From Zygaena filipendulae (taxonomy: Eukaryota; Arthropoda; Insecta; Lepidoptera; Zygaenidae), in the NCBI GenBank assembly GCA_907165275.2, contig OU015663.1, forward strand, positions 7,018,501 to 7,082,500: DNA of 64,000 nt. The letters run 5' to 3'. The notes below the pieces were generated by a model. It was not told the origin of the DNA, did no database searches, and saw nothing but the letters and a program-made list of their open reading frames with translations. Shown in pieces: positions 57,501-64,000 of this stretch (positions are counted from its first letter, which is position 1; each line of letters begins with the position of its first letter). The position numbers were made by a program, and so were the translations under genes.

Positions 57501-60500
57501 AGTCCGTCAGTTAGAAAAAAAAACATTAGATACGTATTTTTTGCTTTTTTAAATAAATTAAAATATACAGCAGAGATTAAGCGCATTAAAGTTTAGGGTG
57601 AGGGGGTCGTGACGTCACTAACCGCTAAAACCGCCATACAGTCTGAATAGTGATGTCACGCGAAATTTCAACTCAATATATCGCCGTTATTTTTTGATTT
57701 CGTAAAAAAAGAAAAAATACGTGTCCAATATTTTTAATAATCTACAAGACGGACTAAAAAATAAAAATTAGTCAACATGCCCATTCCAATCTTCAAAGTT
57801 TCTTACTTTACGTAATACACTCCGTGGTGTGGTGTAGAGACTCTTTGCCACGGTTGAGGCACGCTTTCAAGAGGATGAGTCCAATGTGTGGTCTGGGTGT
57901 TGTGGTCCATGTAGTATCGGCGGCCGCGAAGTGTTCGGTCCGCGGACCAGCCTGGCGGTAGTGGTAGTTCGCTTTCGTCGGAACCTTTATGCGAAAAAAG
58001 GGCTTTCATGTAAATTAAACCATCCCGAATTGATCACTTTAGTCACTATAATAGTTACCTTAAAAATGCGGATTTTTGCGAGTCAATGACCTAGTCACAG
58101 ATAAAATAATAGTATACCTAGTGAAATTAATTTACAGTAGAATTGTCGAAGTGCCAGTGGTAATCCCAAGGAAACGGGTGATGAAAGACTTAGGTGTTAG
58201 GTCGTAGGCAGTTTGTCCACCGCCGCCGTCACCGTCACGTTAACGAGAACGAGATGACGGCGTCGAAGTAGCGATACATGAGACTACTATAGCCGCGTGT
58301 CCACCGCACCGGGATGACGGTGCTCGGGTGACGGGCGTTCTCGTTGACGTGACGGTGACGGCAGCGATGGATAAACGGCCTTAGGGTATAATCCGTCAGC
58401 GCGTCGGCAACACTCAATTTTAGTGAATATATTTTTTTCTACATGATAAATTGTTTTTTTTTTTTTTTAGATACCTGAAATGAGAATCGGATACGGTACA
58501 CCGGACACCCTCTTTCAAAGAGTCCCTCGTTTAACCTTACACTGTATGACTTTACTACTAGTTTTCTCCACAATTTCACCCGTGTGAATTTTGGTAATCT
58601 ATCCGCGATAAAACCTAAATCTATCCTATACCAGTGGAGCTAGGATGCGCAACATGATAAAATTTTATCGAGCCATTTTATCGATTCTCGTCGACATAAT
58701 ATATCGTTTTGTCTACCAGTGGTAAAAAAATGTTTAACCGAATCTAGTCTTAACTCAATACCCCACTACTGCACTTTTTTGCTTGGACGCCCACAAATAT
58801 TTGTCGTGTCGACAATTTTATCTTTCGTTCGATAAACATATCGTGTTGCGCATCCTAGCTCCGCTGGGGAGCTAAGATGCGCAACACGATAAAATTTTGT
58901 CGAGCCATTTTATCGATTCTCGTCGACATATTGTATGGTTTTGCCGACGAGAATCGATAAAATGGCTCGATATAATTTTATCGTGTTGCGCATATACCAT
59001 TTCTTGAAAAATATACACCATCATATCAGTCAAAAGACGTCCAATGCTGGACACAGGCCTTATTATTTATTTATTCTTTATTGCACAAGTATAAAGGTAC
59101 AAATGGCGAACTTAACGCCTTGCGGCATTCTCTACCAGTTAACCACCGGATTGAAGGAAAAATTAATTAAGTACGGTGTGAAAATAGGAATTAATTAAAT
59201 TGGAAGTCGGTTAAAAAAGAGGTTTAGACAAGGTCCATTGTCAGGTCCAAAATTAATAAAGGTCCATAATTTTTTATTAGAGTTTGAAACAAACCTTGGC
59301 TATTGGTAATGATATTGCTAGCATGACTCTTGTTGTGATAGTTGAGGGTGACTGCAGAAGTGTTCACGTAATTTGAATATATCGGTGACGACTGACTGCC
59401 AGTTGTGTATGCTGAATACAAAAGAGAAAATGTTGTCTTAACTAGTGGGTAGGTATTATAAAGAGTAGCGTGTTTTCGGATTTGTTAAAAATGCGGAGTC
59501 GTTCAGTACATATTGTGACAAAATAAAACCAAATCAAACTAAACTAAAAATAAATCCTACGGATAGATTAGTCCTTTTCCTCAAAAATATTTGTTAAATT
59601 TGAATCGTGCGAATCACTTTCGCACACGGAATCGCGAATCCTCATAAATTTTTAAACATTCACATACGAATCTTGCAATTCCGTGTGCGCAAACCGACTT
59701 TCAAAAACACAAAACTAAAAAGCTTAAAATAACAAAATACCGATTTATACCGCATTTGTATACCTGAATGATATAGGACTGTAACGCGTTATATTTAAGA
59801 TCAATATTCATCGTAGAAATCAGACAAACTGACAATTTGTGTGTTGAATTTGTATTTAAAAGTAAGGAAATACAGTTGTTTATTCAGGAAAATACAAAAT
59901 GTGCTCTACAGTCTACACTGAATCCTACAAGTAGGTATGTATGCTTTGACTCACAATCAGTACATGTATGTAAACGGAGTGAATGTGGCGACGGAGGATG
60001 TAGTCTCGATGTCAAACTCAAATTCGAGGACAAACCAGGCATACTTGATTCCCTTGAACCATATTGCTGCTGCTTCTGTTGCTGAACCTAAAGATATAAT
60101 AAAAATACTGATTATGTACTTATAAAATCATGAAAGTTGCTATTTCATTTTGCAAAGATGTGAGATGTGAAGAGCGAGATCTCAGACGAAATAAAAACTC
60201 AAGACGGAGCGCTGTCAACAAAAAAGTGAAGCCGGTTTCGTAAACATGTGGGCATTTAGTGAGTGTTGCCGTGCAGTGAAAACGTATTACCCAAAATTGT
60301 TAAGTTCTAGAAAGATGAATGGATAAGTAAATACATAGATAAGTTAGTATTTTTTTAAGTTGTATACCTCGGTTGTATATTCGAGAACCTAAAAAATATA
60401 GGTTTCGAAGTTATGATAAAACATGGAAAATAAAAATTAACGCCTATTTACACTTACATTAATTTTATGAATATTAAAAGTTAAAATTGAAATAGGTAAA

Positions 60501-63002
60501 TGAACGTGCTACATTACGTTCCACGTCACATTAATTTACCCAATTACCCAAAAAACGGCGACTATTGTGACGCTCACTAGTAGCAACACTTATGGAAGTC
60601 GTGGAGGTTTTATGTTCCAAGTTGTCATAAATGAATAAAATTGATATTTTATTAAATATGTGATTCTATCCTGCTTTTTATTTTTCGAAGATTGGTTTTT
60701 ACACCCTCACTACACAATTCGGCATTTTTTCTTAAAAAAATAGGAATTATTACAGCGTGACACTCCGCGCGCCGGAATAGCTCGACTGACAAGGTAAGGC
60801 GTAGTTTCGTTATATTATGTGTGTGCGTGTAACTGTGCATGTACACACCGAGGCGTAGTTTCATCGGCTTCACTTTTTTGTTCACAGCGCTCCGTCTTGA
60901 CTTTTTATTTCGTCTGAGCGAGATTAAGAAAAATTAAAAAAATTACATAAAATTAAATTACCTGTTGTTGATTTTGGTAAATAGGATCATCTTGCTGTTG
61001 CCTTCCATAATATCTGTGGCTAGTGTGCCTGCTAAATGACTCATCAATATCATTTAAAGTTGAGTGTGAAGCCTATAATAAAAATTATAACAAGATGACA
61101 CTGACACATTCTAAACACGTTCTGCCTCCCATTTTACCATACAGTTATAATAAAACTTTCAAATTGTTTACCAAATTACTATCCAAGTGATATTGTGAAT
61201 TATAGTTACTGGAAGTGTTGGCTGAATCGGCATTGGTTGAGAGGCCAGCAAATCTGTAATGCAAAAATAAGATTATAGGTATATTTGGGGTAAAACATTG
61301 ATATAAATGTGAAAACTATAATATTAATAGTTATAAATCATTATTATTGACTAGCTGCGACACGTGGATTTGCTTGCGTGAATTTCAGGATATTCTCAGT
61401 AACATATTTTGTTGCAGCATTCCCAGTAACATTTCAATAGTAAAGCATAAATAGTTAATGAATGGGAAAACAGTTAGTGTAGAGAAGTGTAGATATAGGT
61501 GCATCAGTGAAGGCTGATAGTCTATAAATAAATAGTAATAATTAAAATTACCATATTAATACTTACTGGGATGTAATTATAATAATTTTGTTTAATAAAC
61601 CTTGTTTTATTTAAGATATCTTAGACTACAGGATTTTTTTTCAAGCCAATCTAGGAGATTCTTACCTAGACCTAGGTCATAGTTATAAACGCTGAAGGAA
61701 CCAGGCTCAATTTTGAAGAAAATAAAGAAACATTAAAATCAAACTATTGGGGATGTACAAAAAAACATTCAGTTGTCATGGCAATAAAGAATGAACAATC
61801 TTTTCTTTGCTATATTTAATATAAATATTTAATAGTTTCATTAATTAATAATAGTAATTAAAAAGTGACATTTATTTACAACTAGCTGTGCCCCACCGTT
61901 TCAGCAGTGGTAATTTTGGAGTTCTCAAAAGAGTTTCGGGATAAACAGTACCCTATGTCCTTCTCTGTACCCCTGACATTGCATACCAAATCTGTTCAGC
62001 CGTTTTTGCGTGATTGAGTAACAAACATCCACACTTTCACATTTATAATATTAGTAGGATTACTCAATACTGTTTTTTTTTCAAAATCAAAGTCATTTCA
62101 CTACTTCAATTCTAACTTCTGTTGTAAGTTGTGACTAGCACAAGTGTATAACATAACTGATGCTGCAGGCAGATCAAATTGATTTGTTAAATAATTTTGA
62201 TGTCACTTTTAATTCGTCAATCTCGGCTACAGAAGGGAATCTGCCTTTTTTACCTCTATAAGATAAATAACATACAATACCTTGGCTGAGATGCAATGAT
62301 GAGTTTATTTCTAGCCAATATTATACCTAATTGCAAAAGTGTGTTTGTTGAGCACAACTGCAAAGGATAAATATTTTTTTTTGATAAAATAAATTTTTGG
62401 GGCCGGGAAGTCCTAAAGAATTTAAATAGATGTCCAAAGTCAATAAGGGAATCCTAAAAATCATGCAGGTACCTTTGGACAGTGTTGGCAACCTGAAACG
62501 AACTTACTATCGTAGGTACCAGGGGCATAGAATTATCATACATAGACCGAAACATGGACAAAAATTATCTTACTAATGTCAATTTAGATATAAATCCTTG
62601 TCCTCTACAAAGAATGTACCTGTTAGTTAAATTAGGCACAGATTCGCTAGGTGTGTACTTTCCAGCATGACCACTCATAGTTTGTGCTTTACCAAATTTA
62701 TTCTCATGACCTTGAGAAGCGACATCAGTTGACCCAAAAGGTTGACTGCGTGGCCTCTTGTTATGGTCTGTTGTCCAAACATTAATGACTACAACAAAAG
62801 TTCAACTTAAAATTTCACACAAAACTCTTTTTTATTGAAGGATAGAAGTCGAAAAACATTGGTAATAAACTTCGACAGTTTTATAAGTAGGTATTGTGTG
62901 AGAAACTGGTAACATACTTGGTAAATTTGGTGGAGTATCTTTTTTAACATATTTACCAACTACACCTTCGTTGAGTGCTTTTTGTGCCTTTCTGGATATC
63001 AT
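54584..63002 (-). CDS. sav: Salvador, Hippo-pathway WW/SARAH scaffold
   Basis: Ten phase-matched exons: 63002-62918, 62788-62620, 61253-61172, 61072-60962, 60087-59964, 59411-59295, 57984-57807, 55434-55298, 54854-54722 and 54644-54584 (TAA), 398 aa. The N-terminus [18 protein letters not shown] matches the conserved SAV1 start, followed by a disordered Ser/Gln-rich region. WW1 is about 236-267 (LPPGW242, [14 protein letters not shown]264). WW2 is about 272-300 ([20 protein letters not shown]) with Tyr in place of the second Trp. A SARAH helix spans about 339-392 ([30 protein letters not shown]). Known: Sav binds the kinase Hippo through SARAH and Warts through the WW domains, at the cell cortex, to restrain growth. 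Introns are full of transposons, two of them within 50 bp of 5' splice sites. Confidence 0.95.
55067..55086. repeat. (GTT)n microsatellite
   Basis: Six to seven GTT units in a sav intron. Confidence 0.8.
55485..55775 (-). mobile_element. Helitron-like element, inverted, with internal duplication
   Basis: ACTGTGCCCTGCGGTTTCAC at the left, then two copies of TTTCACCCGCGTTAAT(G/T)TCGGAG, a CAAATCCGTTCAGCCGTTTT block, and the inverted head CACTTTCACATTTATA at the right. Confidence 0.6.
56052..56133. repeat. Near-perfect 39-bp-arm palindrome
   Basis: Arm TATATACTACACATATTATT..TTGTACTATA is followed after 4 bp by its exact reverse complement. It merges on the right with a (TA)n run that tails the SINE. 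Confidence 0.85.
56134..56270 (-). mobile_element. tRNA-derived SINE
   Basis: Minus-strand head CCGACTGGCGCAATGG (box A) and CCGGGTTCGATTCCCGG (box B with a perfect 5-bp T-arm). A short body, ACTTTGTGTGATGAACAC, and a (TA)n tail follow. It lies in the sav intron between exons 57984-57807 and 55434-55298. Confidence 0.75.
56362..56999 (+). mobile_element. Three Helitron-like units joined head to tail
   Basis: Unit 1 is 56362-56526 (TCCTTACTATAATATTATAA to GGGGTCAGCTAG). Unit 2 is 56527-56764 and unit 3 is 56765-56999; both start TCTATACATATAAAATGC. Unit 2 ends GACCGCTAG and unit 3 ends GACAGTTAG. Junctions are exact (CTAG|TC), with no intervening bases. Confidence 0.8.
57464..57779. mobile_element. 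CRE-MITE copy 8 beside the sav WW exon
   Basis: GGGATGTGGACTACTTTTG to AATTAGTCAACATG, inner AGTCCGTCAG/AGACGGACT. One TGACGTCA and one TGATGTCA. It ends about 27 bp inside the intron from the sav exon 57984-57807. Confidence 0.8.
58207..58380. mobile_element. Harbinger-like hairpin element D (sav intron)
   Basis: Left GGCAGTTTGTCCACCGCC..GCCGTCACCGTCACG and right complement CGTGACGGTGACGGC..GGATAAACGGCC. It is flanked by GTA (left) and TTA (right). A GTGTCCACCGCACCGGGATG block sits inside. Confidence 0.55.
58632..58992. mobile_element. 234-bp inverted-repeat element, copy 2, plus adjoining deleted copy
   Basis: 58632-58866 is nearly identical to 4271-4504 across its whole length. Directly after it, 58867-58992 is a shortened foldback of the same ends (GGAGCTAAGATGCGCAACAC to CGTGTTGCGCATA) with the centre deleted. 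Confidence 0.8.
60181..60916. mobile_element. P-element-superfamily-like non-autonomous element (PE2, sav intron)
   Basis: Starts CTCAGACGAAATAAAA and ends TTTTTATTTCGTCTG. The 8-bp AGCGAGAT is present on both sides (60173-60180 and 60917-60924). It is inverted relative to PE1 and has no LINE inside. On the minus strand, near 60727, a THAP start (MPNCVV, then a 2-bp deletion) is visible. It ends about 40 bp from sav exon 61072-60962. Confidence 0.75.
61881..62078 (-). mobile_element. Helitron-like element (sav intron)
   Basis: CTAGCTGTGCCCCACCGTTT at the left, AAATCTGTTCAGCCGTTTTT in the middle, and the inverted head CACTTTCACATTTATAATAT with TAGTAGGATTA at the right. Confidence 0.7.
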
Positions 63003-63149
63003 TAATGATGATTTGGAAATCAAAACAGACAATATAACCTATTGAGGGTATATAAATTATTTTTATTTTTTTAGGTGAAGTTTACCCCTCTCGGGGAAGG
63101 CAGAAGGAAACTTAGTCCATATAGCCAATTCATTAGTACTTTTTAACCG

Positions 63150-63375
63150 ACTTCCAAAAAGGAGGAGGTTCTACGTTCGATTGTATGTATTTTTTTTTTA
63201 TGTATGTTCACCGATTACTCGAAAACAGTTGGACCAATTTGAAAAATTCTTTTTTGTTTTAAAGGGTATACTCCCAATTAGGTCCCATTGCCACCAAGTC
63301 CAGATCTGATGATGAGATCTTGAAGAAATCGAGGGAACTCTTCAAAAATTATAGGCACACCTATAGCGATTTGGG
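63150..63375. repeat. Dispersed CCGACTTCCAAAAA repeat, fragment
   Basis: AACCGACTTCCAAAAAGGAGG, CACCGATTACTCGAAAACAG, GGTATACTCCCAATTAGGTC and TTATAGGCACACCTATAGCG match 52485-52975 in reverse. Confidence 0.65.
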
Positions 63376-63690
63376 TTAGCATCGGTATCTCCCGTACTAT
63401 TACTATATCGCTCGAGTAATGAATTAATTAATTCATTTTTAATTGGCATGGGTTCCGTACTCTTGGTCGTATTAACGTTTGTTTGAAAACCCTCGTTTGT
63501 TTTATAAGCTTCTTTTGAGAAAAGGGTTTTTTTTTCTTGTTTCTTGAGCCATAGAGGTCCTTTCCACCACAAAGAAAAGTTGACTAGTTTTGTTGGCTGA
63601 AGTCCCCTTGTTGCGCAGTCAGCAGGGTTTTCGTTACTCTTCACGTAACCCCAGTTTATTGCCGGAACGATTTTCGTTACTTGTGATGAC
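63342..63690 (-). mobile_element. BEL/Pao retrotransposon pol fragment
   Basis: Minus-strand frame of about 100 codons with YVKSNENPADCATRG and FSLWWKGPLWLKKQ. Known: 'NPADxxSRG...WWxGPxWL' is the conserved block after RNase H in BEL/Pao pol. It is a short fragment without catalytic domains or LTRs, placed upstream of sav. Confidence 0.8.
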
Positions 63691-63904
63691 GAGTATACAT
63701 TATATTACAATATACCTATTCCTCGTAAAATGCTCGAAGGACCATTAGCTGTTGGGGGTTTTGCCGTTTGGCAATACTCGACTGACTTGCTGACTACCTT
63801 TGGCGTAATCTGAATTAAGACTCGCCCAAATACCTATTGCTAACTCGTATATATAGCGGAAAATATGCTGTACGAGCATCCGGCCCGTACAATCTTGGCG
63901 TAAT

Positions 63905-64000
63905 TTATTTTTATAAACTTTTTAGTAATATTATTTCATTTAGGGGGATTTAGGGGTATTTAACTTAACCTTTAGTGGAAATTATTTTCGAGAGTTGGAA
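63905..64000. repeat. Dispersed repeat shared with 45890-45980
   Basis: ATAAACTTTTTAGTAATATT, ATTTAGGGGGAT and TTTCGAG words occur in the same order at 45902-45978, next to the ACCGGAAT array. It is cut by the window end. Confidence 0.55.

Noticed and set aside
1..64000. A new defence, toxin or multi-gene system
   Set aside because: Genes are conserved, unrelated host genes on both strands with repeat-filled spacing; no cluster of co-oriented unknown genes or repeat-spacer array is present.

Overview
The window looks like nuclear DNA of a lepidopteran insect (moth or butterfly). Genes are split into short exons with AT-rich introns, and the gene set is conserved animal housekeeping and signalling genes. 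The non-coding DNA is dense with Helitron-like elements of lepidopteran type (TC...CTAG ends, a 'TACTAATATTATAAATGCG' head and a 'GCGGGTGAAACCGCGGGG' tail), with RTE, CR1/jockey and BEL/Pao fragments, and with several MITE families. No bacterial operon, CRISPR array, rRNA gene or intact tRNA gene was seen.

Layout of host genes (all exon joins were worked out by hand from splice sites and reading phase): (1) 278-9047 (+), 3' part of an ARID4/hat-trick-type SIN3-HDAC cofactor whose N-terminal domains lie left of the window; (2) 28203-14884 (-), complete Prpf39, a U1 snRNP-associated HAT-repeat splicing factor of about 975 aa, convergent with gene 1; (3) 33854-39060 (+), complete mRpL9 (bL9m), 255 aa; (4) 42354-40349 (-), an unrecognised protein of about 643 aa with a basic coiled N-terminus and a Gln/Glu/Tyr-rich C-terminus; (5) 49512-51182 (+), a small single-membrane-span protein of 118 aa, tentatively SMIM26-like; (6) 63002-54584 (-), complete salvador (sav), the Hippo-pathway scaffold, 398 aa with two WW domains and a SARAH domain. 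The genes share no pathway; they are neighbours separated by transposon-rich DNA.

Mobile DNA is the most informative part. Two copies of a P-element-superfamily-like element (10455-14667 and 60181-60916) carry 8-bp target duplications, CTCAGACGAAATAAAA termini and the first exon of a THAP-domain protein. A CR1/jockey-type LINE with an intact 992-codon ORF2 is nested in the first copy, and the second copy shows the empty site. A PIF/Harbinger-like element (30249-30764, TTA duplications) keeps the start of a MADF-domain protein, and related GC-rich hairpin elements occur at other sites. A ~2.2 kb hAT-like element (46811-49043) has a perfect 8-bp duplication. A MITE family with about eight copies carries paired TGACGTCA (CRE) palindromes. 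Helitron-like units are joined head-to-tail at three places.

I did not find a coherent novel gene system. The best leads are the THAP/P-like and MADF/Harbinger-like derivatives, the CRE-bearing MITE, the tandem Helitrons, and some odd features at Prpf39 splice and 3' ends. Family names for host genes rest on remembered conserved sequence, and no database search was run.
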